A stretch of DNA of 38,934 bases from an uncultured Bacteroidia bacterium (GTDB lineage Bacteria > Bacteroidota > Bacteroidia > Bacteroidales > Prolixibacteraceae), in the NCBI GenBank assembly GCA_903927965.1, contig CAIYPA010000548.1, forward strand, positions 1 to 38,934, in the 5' to 3' direction. Below, piece after piece: positions 25,730-34,560 of this stretch. Position 1 is the stretch's first letter. Every line of letters begins with the position of its first letter. Made by a program: the position numbers and the translations under genes. The notes under the pieces were generated by a model. That model ran no database searches. It was not told the origin of the DNA and was given only the letters and a program-made list of their open reading frames with translations.

Positions 25730-27420
25730 CAGGCAATTACTTCATTAAGTTTTTCAAAATCGATGATCCTGTTGCACTTTGAAAGTAAGCTTTCGCGATG
25801 GGTGATGATGATGATTGTCCGGTTTTCTGAAAGAAGTTGCACAAGTGTTTCGGTAATCTCCTCTTCGGTTTTTACATCGAGTGACGATGTGGGCTCATCC
25901 ATCAATAATACCTCTGCTCCTTTAAAATGGGCACGTGCAATTCCTACGCGCTGCCGCTCACCTCCCGAAAGGCGCGATCCTGACTCGCCAATCATGGTCA
26001 AAATCCCATCAGGCAGCTTATCGGTCAGCTCACGTAGAGCTGAAATATCAATAGAATGATCGAGTAATTTTGGGTCGGTCACCTCGTCAGGAGAGATATT
26101 CTTTCCAAGGGTAGTATCCATAATAAAAACATCCTGAGACACATAGCCAATCAGTTTATGCCACCCGCTTTTGTTTTTGGGGGTAAGTTCAATGCCATCA
26201 ATCAATACGCTCCCCTCCTGCGGCTCATACAATCCCATCAATAAATAAAGAAGTGTACTTTTCCCCGATCCGGATACTCCTCTGATACCCACTTGTTCAC
26301 CCTGATGAATCGTCAAAGATAGGTTTTTGAAGATAGGGCGGTCTGATCCAAAGCTAAAGCTAATGTTTTTGAACTCGATGGTATGCTGAAAGGTGAAACC
26401 GTTATCTGGGAGCGGGTGTGTAACCACTGTTGCCTCGTTGATAAATTCAGAAGTGTATTGATTGTTACGGAGTGTTGAATGTTGGGCAATTATTGAGCGT
26501 ACTGCTGGAAGAAGCCGGAGGGTAGCCACAAAAAATATGCCGATGAAAGTACGGAAACCCGTTACCTCCCGGGCAAAAAAGTAATAGGCCACAACAACTC
26601 CGGTGATCATTAATATCACACTGATTTCGATATATTTCGCAGCCAGGCTCTGTAGTCTTTCGACCTGGATCTTGCTTGCCGATACCGCCGCAATCCCTTC
26701 ACTGAATGCATTACTAAGGAGCGAGAAAAAGTTGTTTACCACCACATCTGCATAGCCCCTAAAAGTTTCAGTTGTAACCCGCCATTGGTTCTTCTTGGCT
26801 TGGTTGTCTGCTTTGCCTGCTTGTTGCAACTTTCCTCCGATTTTAAAATGGAAGAACAGGATCAACGGGGCGAATAGGACCAGTTCGATTGCCACAATGT
26901 AGATATTAACAAAACCTAGTGTTATAAGAATTAAGGCCGAAAGCAATAGATCGCCTGCCATAATCAACGCGGGATTAAGAACTCCGAAAACATACTGGTA
27001 GCAGACAATGTTTACATTATGCGACAGGACAGTGGGGCTATTTTGTTTGATAAAGGAGAGACCCCGCGAATAATAACCGAAAAAGAGGTTCCGTATATAA
27101 TGTGCATATAGTTTAAGTAATACAGCATTTCGATAATTGTTGAATTTGTGCAGGAGAATGTTCTTTAAAATGATAAAAAGAAGAACAATTGCAATGACAA
27201 CAAGCAAAAATGAACCGTAATTTTGGATCCCGATTGTTTCGAAAAGTGGTTTGAGGAATTTATTGTTTGTAATGCCCTTGTCTTCAAGTAGCAAGAGCAG
27301 CAAGGGGACTAAAACCGCCAGACCTGCAAGTTCAAGCAAGGCCCCTAAGGCAACTGAGAGAAGCAAAAGTGTCTTCTCGATAGAACTAAGCGGGAGGGAT
27401 TTCAGTGTTTTTAGTAGCAT
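25729..27420 (-). CDS. ABC exporter with fused permease and ATPase
   Basis: The 563-residue half-transporter has a six-helix membrane domain (about 1-310) and an ATPase domain with Walker A GVSGSGKST (381-389), ABC signature LSGGE (484-488), Walker B VLLMDEP (504-510) and the ITHR H-loop. It lacks an N-terminal C39 peptidase domain, so cleavage would have to come from a separate protein such as the neighbouring S26-like enzyme. It probably acts as a homodimer that exports the modified peptide. It begins two bases after the stop of the nucleotidyltransferase gene. Confidence 0.88.
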   Translation of the reverse strand: MLLKTLKSLPLSSIEKTLLLLSVALGALLELAGLAVLVPLLLLLLEDKGITNNKFLKPLFETIGIQNYGSFLLVVIAIVLLFIILKNILLHKFNNYRNAVLLKLYAHYIRNLFFGYYSRGLSFIKQNSPTVLSHNVNIVCYQYVFGVLNPALIMAGDLLLSALILITLGFVNIYIVAIELVLFAPLILFFHFKIGGKLQQAGKADNQAKKNQWRVTTETFRGYADVVVNNFFSLLSNAFSEGIAAVSASKIQVERLQSLAAKYIEISVILMITGVVVAYYFFAREVTGFRTFIGIFFVATLRLLPAVRSIIAQHSTLRNNQYTSEFINEATVVTHPLPDNGFTFQHTIEFKNISFSFGSDRPIFKNLSLTIHQGEQVGIRGVSGSGKSTLLYLLMGLYEPQEGSVLIDGIELTPKNKSGWHKLIGYVSQDVFIMDTTLGKNISPDEVTDPKLLDHSIDISALRELTDKLPDGILTMIGESGSRLSGGERQRVGIARAHFKGAEVLLMDEPTSSLDVKTEEEITETLVQLLSENRTIIIITHRESLLSKCNRIIDFEKLNEVIA

Positions 27421-27422
27421 AA

Positions 27423-28508
27423 TTAATACAAAGTTTTAAACGACCGTAAAAGTCTATGATAAAATTCCCACTTTCCGATTAAATCATACCTCCATTTCGT
27501 TTGAACCAGGTTTATGGCGGTTATCACCTTTCTTTTTGGAACCCACCAAGTCACGCGTTCCTTTAGGTTGATTTTCCTGAATTCATTATTCAAGGTGTCG
27601 TATAGTATTTTTTCTGTTATGGTTTCACATTTATCAGGAAACGGAAGGGGGGTATCCTGCATCCCTAAATATATGTGCGCAAGTTGTATGAAAGAACTAA
27701 ACAGAATGAATTGTTGTTCTTCTAAGATGATTTTGCGGAAGGACTCAAAGTTGATTCGCCAGGCATTGTTCGAGAAAAAGAGGGCCATGTCGCAGAAATG
27801 TCTTAATACCAACCCAGAAGCCAGAAAATGTGTAATATTATGGCGTACAAGGAACAGGGATGTAAAGTCTGGGGTGGGAATACGAACCGTAATATCATCA
27901 ATCATAATTGTTTCGTATCCTTGCTCTTTAAGAATCCGGTGAAGGTGTACCTCCAGGTTTTTGTCGGTTTGTGTTAAATCGACATCTAAAAAACTGATGT
28001 GGTTTTCCACTGGAATACCTTTAAAAAAGAAGTAGGAATGTTTCGCATGCACTCTGCCAACCTTAATTCCTAAAGCCTCGATTATCTGGTTCCCCTTTTC
28101 ATAGTCCCCGAACAGATATATATCCAGATCGCCACATTCCCTGTGAGCCGGAAGAGGATAGTTTTCTGCAAGTCCCAAACCTTTTAGCAGCAAAACCTCT
28201 ATCTGGTTTTCCCTGAAGGTATTAATCAACTCCCTTAGTGCTTCCCTTTGTTGTCTGTTTCTGTCTTCAAAACGCTGAACACTAAGCCCCCAGCGGATCA
28301 TCAACTCCTTCGAAAGGCCGGGTAATGTTTCACTCTTCGGAAGAGCATCAAATGCATTCGCAAGTACTCCCATGCTGGCAGCAATTTCGATTAACTTCTG
28401 CCATTCCTGAGTTGTTAAGTTGAAATCAATCCCCGCTTCATAGCGATTTTGCCAAATGGAATGACTGAGAAGGGAGAAAAGGGTACTGTTTTCTCTTGAA
28501 AGAACCAT
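27423..28508 (-). CDS. NTP_transf_5-type nucleotidyltransferase
   Basis: The 361-residue protein has VLLLKGLGLAENYPLPAHRECGDLDIYLFGD around residues 105-135; KG (109-110) and GDLDI with D127 and D129 form a nucleotidyltransferase active site. This pattern marks the uncharacterised nucleotidyltransferase family (PF14907) that often accompanies PqqD-like proteins, HPr-kinase-like proteins and ABC transporters in peptide clusters. The remaining sequence is helical, including NITHFLASGLVLRHFCDMALF. It may modify the peptide or a cofactor; the substrate is unknown. Confidence 0.72.
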   Translation of the reverse strand: MVLSRENSTLFSLLSHSIWQNRYEAGIDFNLTTQEWQKLIEIAASMGVLANAFDALPKSETLPGLSKELMIRWGLSVQRFEDRNRQQREALRELINTFRENQIEVLLLKGLGLAENYPLPAHRECGDLDIYLFGDYEKGNQIIEALGIKVGRVHAKHSYFFFKGIPVENHISFLDVDLTQTDKNLEVHLHRILKEQGYETIMIDDITVRIPTPDFTSLFLVRHNITHFLASGLVLRHFCDMALFFSNNAWRINFESFRKIILEEQQFILFSSFIQLAHIYLGMQDTPLPFPDKCETITEKILYDTLNNEFRKINLKERVTWWVPKRKVITAINLVQTKWRYDLIGKWEFYHRLLRSFKTLY

Positions 28509-28564
28509 AACGCAGCATTTTTTAGATTACAAAGACAAAAATAATGCTCGATAACTTGGCTGGA

Positions 28565-28843
28565 TTAGGTTTCAATCAATCCAACTTTAACCATCGAGTC
28601 TATCCACTTTCCAGCATCTGCCTCAGATTGTTCCTTTCCTATTTTGTACCTCTCCTCCAGCAGTTTAGCAGTACTATCCAGTGAAAAATCTTTACCCTGA
28701 AGCGAATTCCAAAGCCATTCAGCACTGTTGTTAAGCAGTATTACTTTCGTCAGATCTACACCATCTTTACCGTGCATAACTACCATCTTTTCGCCGGCAA
28801 TCTCCCTGACTTTATAATTTTGTTTTAATTTCATATTTGACAA
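28565..28843 (-). CDS. PqqD-like peptide-binding protein
   Basis: The 92-residue protein fits the PqqD/RiPP recognition element family: an N-terminal beta region (KLKQNYKVREIAGEKMVVM), a conserved ILLNNSAEWLWNSLQGK helix around 37-53, then TAKLLEERYKIGKEQSEADAGKWIDSMVKVGLI. PqqD domains bind the leader of precursor peptides and bring them to modifying enzymes. It is the first gene of the run; 56 bases separate it from the nucleotidyltransferase gene. I found no clear -7 box upstream. Confidence 0.8.
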   Translation of the reverse strand: MSNMKLKQNYKVREIAGEKMVVMHGKDGVDLTKVILLNNSAEWLWNSLQGKDFSLDSTAKLLEERYKIGKEQSEADAGKWIDSMVKVGLIET

Positions 28844-29261
28844 TTATTCAGTTGCTAAAAGTACTAAGTTATCAGCAGGAAATGGAAATTAATTTGTATC
28901 AAAACTATTTGTTTTTAAACGTGTTTCGAAATATAACGAAGCGAAATAGCAGTTTTGATTATGGTTGAACCAGGGAATTTTGAAGCAAAAAACAGAAAAT
29001 TAAATATTGATTCGCAAGCAAATAGGCTTTTTGAACATCACCAGTTTGTCGATATAAAGTTTGTCAGCAGAAACACTGTAAAGGATTTATAAGTTGTACA
29101 TTGAAACAGATTTTGGTTTAAACAAAAAAGGCCAAAATCGTTAAATTAATGCCCTTTACGCTCCCCTTTCATTCTAAAGTTGCAACAGGTTATGCTGTTT
29201 GATATATGCCTAAATATCAATATGATAAATATAATTATTAAGCTGAAGTATGATTTTTTGT
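28844..29261. other. Intergenic region with a GIY-YIG relic
   Basis: This 418-base AT-rich stretch has no intact gene. Its middle (29029-29170) is a decayed copy of the GIY-YIG gene start and the tRNA terminator found at 34.8-34.9 kb. The rest shows nothing I can name. Confidence 0.65.
29029..29170 (-). pseudogene. Decayed GIY-YIG gene start plus terminator
   Basis: Read beside 34784-34922 the two segments align clearly. Shared blocks include AACATC.CCAGTTTGTC, TTTGTCAGCAGAAA.ACTGTA, GTACATTGAAACAGATTTT and AAAAAGGCCAAAATCGT. The copy has base changes and small indels that break the reading frame and the terminator stem. It therefore looks like a dead duplicate of the unit tRNA end-terminator-GIY-YIG start. 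Confidence 0.65.
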
Positions 29262-29474
29262 CTAGTTTTTATTTCCAGTTGTAAACACTTTCAGAACAAG
29301 ATCAAGAGAAGGACCTCTCAGGTTATTGACTTCAACTATAATTCCATTCTTATCGATTAAAAGGGCATATGGTATATTGGCAATTCCGTATGTTTTGGCG
29401 ATTCCTGAGGTTATGAAAATGGAAATAAGGATTGACAGCAATTCAAACCTCATCTGCATTGTACTGTTATTCAA
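29262..29474 (-). pseudogene. Thioredoxin/TlpA-domain remnant
   Basis: The 70-residue frame contains AKTYGIANIPYALLIDKNGI and then VEVNNLRGPSLDLVLKV, which is the cis-proline end of a TlpA-type thioredoxin domain (compare ARIYLVRAIPANFLLDQNGT and IIAKNLRGE in the gene at 32551-34065). The first 22 residues are unrelated and the CxxC half is absent. It is the tail of a lost gene, not a functional protein. Confidence 0.7.
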
Positions 29475-29543
29475 TTAAATGCAAATGGTAGGTTTCTGAA
29501 GCATTATTTTCAAAATAAAAAATTAGTACCAACACCTCCTTTA

Positions 29544-32186
29544 TCAGATCGAGAACCAATAGTTAAACTTGACAAGGAAAATATTGTTTGGAGCGGCATT
29601 GGCCAAACGTCCGAATGCACTGTGAAGCGGTTCATTACCTGGATTTAACCAGTCAGTCCGTTCATTTGACCATACCAGAAAAATCTGCGAACCTGGTTTG
29701 TATTCCCAGCGAAACACCAGATTCGAACGAAATTGGTTAAAATTGAAGTCGGGTTTTTTGAACCTGTAATCTTCCATCTGATAAGTATCTCCATTTACAA
29801 GAACAGGACGAATGATCTTAAAACGATTGCTAAAATTATTGTCTTTTGCATTGGTGATCTCTTTAAAATTACTGTACTGGCCAAGCGTTGCAAAAGGACT
29901 TCCGTAATATTGCAGAGATACTTCGGGTGTAATATTGCAATCGACCCGGAACGTCAATCCAAGTGTTTCCTGGTTCATCTGACCAAGAATATACCTGTTC
30001 TGCCTGTTGAATCGCTGTGTGTCGACATACTGTAGTTTATCTGTTTTCGTCGAATAATCGATGTTCATCGACAGAAGTAAGTTATTTATGGGCCGGACAG
30101 ATATTCCCGCAGTGTAATCATTAAAGTTATAGGAATTTTCACCCGAAAATGAAACAATTGTTGAAAGTTTCAAATTCACTTTTCTGGACTGGTCGGTTTT
30201 GATTGTGAAAGTCTCCATCCAGTTCGAGGGGGTCAACATTGCATTTCCACCGCGCAGAATCCGGTTATCGAGTGCTTCGTTTTTATATTTCAGGATATTT
30301 GAAATCCCCCATTTGTTTTTAAACTTTGCTGTTATGTTTAATGCGGCATCCGAAAAAAGGTATTGTCCGCTGAAATCCCAATTGTTCGCCTGTACAACTT
30401 CGATTGTGTAGGTTCGGAAAATGAATGCCGGTTTATTTATAAAGTATGAAAGCATATTTTTCTGACGGATCAAATCGGCCATTTGCAGATAGCCAATGTC
30501 GTTCAGATCAAATCCGGGTGAACGCCAGCTTACTTCGGTGGAATATTTCCACAAACCCTTGCTCCCTTTCCCTATTTTCACTTTTCCTCCGAAGCCTGAT
30601 AGTGAGGTTAATGTACTGTCGAAGTTAAGATGTCCCGCATCGGGTCGTTGGTAATACCTGGCCGATGCAAGTTGCAGCCCTCGAATTGCGTTTGCATCAC
30701 CCTGAATGTCGCTTCCGATGACCTTTGCTTCCAGGAAATATTCTTTTCCTTTCCAGTAGTGCATCAGGTCCAGTCCACCGGTGTAAGCACCTTTATTTAA
30801 AAAATTAAGGTTTGCGTCATTGATATTTCGGATTGTAGAGGTAAAAATCCCACCAAACATCGTGTTGCTGTGGTTAAAATCCTGCTGAATACGTGCAACA
30901 GCATAACTTGTGAAGGGTTCAACACCTACTTTACGGTCGCCAGAAGGGGAATTGATGGTTGCCTTTTCGTTTGCTGTAAAGCTTTGAAGAGCTCCGACAG
31001 ACAGCCCCCCGGAAGTTTTACCACTAAATTTAAGGGCGCTTAATATTGTCGTGTTATCGGGCGCCTGAATATATTCCTGATCTTTTATAGATGGGTGATA
31101 GGAAGGTGCATGCCCAATACGCCGACTGTAAAAAACACTTGCATCGTCCATATCAAAATCAAAGATGCTTTTCCCTTCGAGAAAGAAAGGTCGCTTTTCC
31201 TCATAAAAAGTTTCAAACGCGGTAAGGTTCATCACCGATGGATCTGCTTCAACCTGCCCGAAATCTGGATTTACAGTCATATCAACCGTAAAATTACTAC
31301 CTACTCCAATCTTGGCATCCAACCCAATATTGCCCATAAACCGATGTCCGTTATTGGCAAACGGATTTAGGAATTCTTTCCTGAATTTTTTCATTTTACC
31401 TAATACATAAGGCATTAACTCTATACGTTGTGAATGTTTTAATCCTTTAATGCCATGTAATTCGCCAAACAAATACAGGATTCCCGGACCTGTCGAAGAT
31501 TGTTTTTCCCAATCGCTCTCTTCCTGCAAACGATCTATCCACCTCCAGACATGCAATCCCCATAACTGTTCGTACTGATTGCTGTATCGCAATTGACTTA
31601 AAGGAATTTCCATTTCTGTTGTCCATGCGGAATCTTCATAAGCAACTTTTCCATACCAAACGGCATTCCAATTCATGTCGCCATATCCAGTATTGTTAAG
31701 AATCATATCTATTTTTTGCCTGCCGGCCGTCATGTCAAATTCGAAGCCGGTACGATAATCGTGGTAACTATCAAAAGTAATCCCTGTCATATCCCCTGCG
31801 AGTTCGTCACGCCTGCCGGCCTTACGACTGATCTTTGAAGGCTCATTGTCAATTGCTTTGATTGCTACATAGAGATTCTTATCATCATACAGAATTTTTA
31901 CAAAGGTAGGTTGCGATGGCTTGGCTCCTTCATTTGGAACCCATTGGGTAAAATCTCCTGCCCAATTTCCAGTTTTCCAACAAGCATCATCCAATTTGCC
32001 ATCAATTACCGGTTTGGATGTATTTAGCCTTTCGGTTGTATAGACTCTAACTTTCTTGGTTTTTGATGTATCTGCGCCTGAATCATCTCTTGCGGTTGAA
32101 AATGAAGGATATAAGAATAAAGATAGACTAAAAAAAAGTGCAATACCATTTCCTTTGGAAGATGCCAATAAATTTAAAATTCTCAT
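29544..32186 (-). CDS. DUF5916 outer-membrane protein with CBM9-like domain
   Basis: The 880-residue protein has a signal peptide (to about residue 32), then a carbohydrate-binding family 9-like domain (about 45-230; KPVIDGKLDDACWKTGNW, FVKILYDDKNLYVAIKAID) and the DUF5916 region from about 240 to the end, predicted as an outer-membrane beta barrel (VTVNPDFGQVEADPSVMNL region, FFLEGKSIFDFD). Such proteins are frequent in Bacteroidota; their substrate is not known. It is divergent from the thioredoxin-family lipoprotein gene. The final residues NYWFSI resemble a barrel end. Confidence 0.82.
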   Translation of the reverse strand: MRILNLLASSKGNGIALFFSLSLFLYPSFSTARDDSGADTSKTKKVRVYTTERLNTSKPVIDGKLDDACWKTGNWAGDFTQWVPNEGAKPSQPTFVKILYDDKNLYVAIKAIDNEPSKISRKAGRRDELAGDMTGITFDSYHDYRTGFEFDMTAGRQKIDMILNNTGYGDMNWNAVWYGKVAYEDSAWTTEMEIPLSQLRYSNQYEQLWGLHVWRWIDRLQEESDWEKQSSTGPGILYLFGELHGIKGLKHSQRIELMPYVLGKMKKFRKEFLNPFANNGHRFMGNIGLDAKIGVGSNFTVDMTVNPDFGQVEADPSVMNLTAFETFYEEKRPFFLEGKSIFDFDMDDASVFYSRRIGHAPSYHPSIKDQEYIQAPDNTTILSALKFSGKTSGGLSVGALQSFTANEKATINSPSGDRKVGVEPFTSYAVARIQQDFNHSNTMFGGIFTSTIRNINDANLNFLNKGAYTGGLDLMHYWKGKEYFLEAKVIGSDIQGDANAIRGLQLASARYYQRPDAGHLNFDSTLTSLSGFGGKVKIGKGSKGLWKYSTEVSWRSPGFDLNDIGYLQMADLIRQKNMLSYFINKPAFIFRTYTIEVVQANNWDFSGQYLFSDAALNITAKFKNKWGISNILKYKNEALDNRILRGGNAMLTPSNWMETFTIKTDQSRKVNLKLSTIVSFSGENSYNFNDYTAGISVRPINNLLLSMNIDYSTKTDKLQYVDTQRFNRQNRYILGQMNQETLGLTFRVDCNITPEVSLQYYGSPFATLGQYSNFKEITNAKDNNFSNRFKIIRPVLVNGDTYQMEDYRFKKPDFNFNQFRSNLVFRWEYKPGSQIFLVWSNERTDWLNPGNEPLHSAFGRLANAAPNNIFLVKFNYWFSI

Positions 32187-32550
32187 AATCCGTTAGTCAG
32201 TATTTATTGATTGCAAGGTTTGCAAGATAGTATTTTTGGCGTATAATCTGAACTCTGGCTGATTATTTTTTGTTGATTTTAAGCGTTTATCTAGTTGTGA
32301 GTGAAATAATGCATCAATTGTCTTTATTGTATATATATAAATAACTACATTTGTTTAAGTATTTGTATCACATTCATTTGTATTGATTCGGTATGATGAA
32401 TACTCAGGTTCAGTGAGCGCAGGAAAATAGTCCAAATAATTACTAAATCACGTAGGTGCCATGAAACGAGCCATGGAAGCAAATCAAACAAAGAAGCATG
32501 ATTATATCATGGCGAGTTCCATATGGCCAATAAAAACAAATTATAAACAT
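32187..32550. other. Divergent intergenic region
   Basis: About 364 AT-rich bases separate the DUF5916 gene from the lipoprotein gene. A promoter-like element lies at 32327-32353. An ATG at 32461 opens the lipoprotein frame early, but the 30 extra residues precede a perfect lipoprotein signal, so I treat 32461-32550 as leader. Nothing else is recognisable. Confidence 0.55.
32327..32353 (+). promoter_or_regulatory. Candidate promoter for the thioredoxin-family lipoprotein
   Basis: TACATTTG (32346-32353) matches the -7 consensus TAnnTTTG exactly and TTG (32327-32329) lies 19 bases upstream, measured start to start, the expected spacing for a -33 element. It would give a leader of roughly 190 bases before the ATG at 32551. 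Confidence 0.4.
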
Positions 32551-34065
32551 ATGAAACAGTCAATCCTTTTCTTATTCTTTGTTTTGAATTTATGTTTGGT
32601 CTCATGCGGACAAACCAATCAAAAAAATAAAAAAGAGTCAAAACAAACAGAACTCTCCGATCAGCAAAAAATTCTTCAGATGGAAGAGGCATTGCGAAAA
32701 GCCAAAGTTGACAACAATACCCAGGCGATTGCTGAAATGTATGCTGATGAATACCAAGGAATAAACCAATATGGCAACGCCACCAATAAAGCCCGCGGCA
32801 TATCGACATGGGCCAATAGAAAAAACCTGACATTGGTGTTGGACACTGTCAGTGTGACCCTTGTAAGTGATACCGAAGCCATCACAAATGGGTTGCAGAC
32901 AGAAGACGGCGTACAAATGAGTTTTGAACGCAAATATGTAAAACAAGGCGGAAAGTGGCGCGTCATTGGTGCCAGACAAAAAATGTTGGAATACAAGGGA
33001 ACCAGAGGTATTGGCAAGTATCGGATTATTGGACATTTAAACGGAGGGGATGGAGTAGCTGTCAGTCTGATGACAACAAACGTTACCAACGGTAAGACAA
33101 CCAATCTAAATGCTGCCATCATCAAAGAGGGAAGCTTTGTTATGGAGGGAAAGGCTTTGGAATATCCACAGCTGGTTTTTCTGACAACACCCGGGAAGAA
33201 TGAGCGCGCCAATTTCTATCTCGAGAATTCGGAAATCACGATTACAGGCCATCTGGACACCCTGTCCAAATTAAAGGTGACCGGATCGAAGACACAGGAT
33301 GAGTTTTCAACTTTCTTAAAAGCAATGGAGAATCTGAATGTCAGATCCGGAAAACAATTGAAAGAGCTACAAGCTTCTGGAAAAATTAAAGACTCCACAG
33401 ATTTCAACCAAATCAGAAAAGTGATGGAACCAATACGACTGGAGAGAATTTCCATTTATAAGGATTTTGTTAAAAATAATCCCGGGTCTTATGCAGTCCC
33501 TATCATTCTTTTGGATATGGGGAACTTATTAGAAGATCCTTCTGAGCTTGAACCAATCGTTCAGACCCTCGACCCTGATGTTGCAAGGACTCCGGCTGTA
33601 ATTGTGCTCAAAAGCAGAATCAGAGACACAAAGGCAGTGGCAATAGGACAAAAAGCGCCCGATTTTACATTAAATGATTCAAATGGTAATCCGGTATCCC
33701 TTTCCTCAAAATTAGGTCCGAAGCTTTTGCTTGTTGATTTTTGGGCGGCATGGTGCGCGCCTTGCCGTGCAGAAAATCCCAATGAGGTGAAGGTCTATAA
33801 AGAATTCAAAAACAAAGGTTTTGATATATTGGGGGTCTCCCTTGACAGAACAAAAGAGGATTGGATCAAGGCAATTGAAAAAGATAATCTTGCCTGGACT
33901 CAGGTTTCAGATCTTCTTTACTTTAACAGTGCTGCTGCCAGAATTTATTTGGTAAGGGCAATTCCAGCCAATTTTCTTTTGGATCAAAATGGAACCATTA
34001 TTGCCAAAAATTTAAGGGGAGAAGCACTTTACAATAAGGTTAAGGAGCTGCTGTCTGTAAAGTAA
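32551..34065 (+). CDS. Lipoprotein with NTF2-like, DUF4369 and TlpA domains
   Basis: From the ATG at 32551 the product is 504 residues. It starts with a lipoprotein signal (KQSILFLFFVLNLCLVSC; lipidated Cys19). A SnoaL/DUF4440-like NTF2 fold occupies about 36-145 (EEALRKAKVDNNTQAIAEMY; GGKWRVIGARQ), a DUF4369-like beta domain about 155-240, a helical linker to about 355, and a TlpA/AhpC-type thioredoxin domain 363-504 with active-site WCAPC (cysteines 402 and 405). The last two domains are a normal pair in Bacteroidota periplasmic disulfide or thiol proteins; the N-terminal NTF2 domain is unusual. An earlier ATG at 32461 would hide the signal. Confidence 0.82.
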   Translation: MKQSILFLFFVLNLCLVSCGQTNQKNKKESKQTELSDQQKILQMEEALRKAKVDNNTQAIAEMYADEYQGINQYGNATNKARGISTWANRKNLTLVLDTVSVTLVSDTEAITNGLQTEDGVQMSFERKYVKQGGKWRVIGARQKMLEYKGTRGIGKYRIIGHLNGGDGVAVSLMTTNVTNGKTTNLNAAIIKEGSFVMEGKALEYPQLVFLTTPGKNERANFYLENSEITITGHLDTLSKLKVTGSKTQDEFSTFLKAMENLNVRSGKQLKELQASGKIKDSTDFNQIRKVMEPIRLERISIYKDFVKNNPGSYAVPIILLDMGNLLEDPSELEPIVQTLDPDVARTPAVIVLKSRIRDTKAVAIGQKAPDFTLNDSNGNPVSLSSKLGPKLLLVDFWAAWCAPCRAENPNEVKVYKEFKNKGFDILGVSLDRTKEDWIKAIEKDNLAWTQVSDLLYFNSAAARIYLVRAIPANFLLDQNGTIIAKNLRGEALYNKVKELLSVK

Positions 34066-34113
34066 AAGTGGTAATTTACCTGATTTCTAATGATATAAAT
34101 AACGAAGTGAATT

Positions 34114-34361
34114 ATGATCAAATTTCAATTCATATTAATCCTTGGCTTTTTTGTAATTATGGCCGGATGTAAACCATTTAGTGAAAAAGTTGTGGATCAG
34201 TCTGCAGGTTTAAACGGAGGGTTTGAAGTATCAAAAAACAATTTGAAATTGACATTCCCAAGGACAAATGGTTACGAATGGAATTAAACATCTTTCAACC
34301 AGGCACATTTTGGATAGACGATATTAAAATTGAAAAAATATCGGCTGCTCAAACCAATTAA
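34114..34361 (+). pseudogene. Broken lipoprotein gene (internal deletion/frameshift)
   Basis: A 57-codon frame (34114-34287) starts with a lipoprotein signal (IKFQFILILGFFVIMAGC) and SAGLNGGFEVSKN, the usual start of a carbohydrate-binding-like domain. In the +1 frame from about 34235 to 34361 the sequence reads QFEIDIPKDKWLRMELNIF then PGTFWIDDIKIEKI, the usual end of the same kind of domain. The middle is missing and the frame is shifted, so this is a remnant of a longer secreted protein. Confidence 0.65.
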
Positions 34362-34449
34362 TCCAGTACCTACGGCTTTACCCTAATCACGTCAATATGC
34401 TAGTATTATGGATGTTACAACGGTCTACAAAATCCCGGATAACTGAAAA

Positions 34450-34477
34450 AAAAGGAGGTCAAAAATGACCTCCTTTT
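34450..34477 (-). terminator. Intrinsic terminator of tRNA relic A
   Basis: AAAAGGAGGTC (34450-34460) pairs with GACCTCCTTTT (34467-34477) across a six-base loop. On the minus strand the stem is followed by eight Ts, so it serves minus-strand transcripts coming from the tRNA relic and GIY-YIG gene; it also weakly closes plus-strand transcripts. Confidence 0.75.
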
Positions 34478-34485
34478 CTGTTTGG

Positions 34486-34560
34486 CTCCTCAGGTAGGAC
34501 TTGAACCTACGACCTACGGATTAATCCCGAATCGCTTCACTCTCGGGATCGCCCTAGCCA
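34486..34560 (-). pseudogene. tRNA-Asn relic A with hairpin in the anticodon arm
   Basis: The 3' half (T arm, variable loop and part of the anticodon stem; plus-strand 34486-34524) is identical to the intact tRNA-Asn at 34918-34991. At the anticodon position it has TCCCGA (34525-34530) and TCGGGA (34543-34548) around a 12-base spacer, then a degraded D-arm region. The anticodon is gone, so it cannot act as tRNA-Asn. It overlaps the last codons of the GIY-YIG gene and is followed by its own terminator. Confidence 0.75.

Noticed and set aside
23912-28843. Calling the cluster a lasso-peptide locus
   Set aside because: Lasso clusters need an asparagine-synthetase-like cyclase and a transglutaminase-like leader protease; neither is in the window. 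Only the accessory set is shared.
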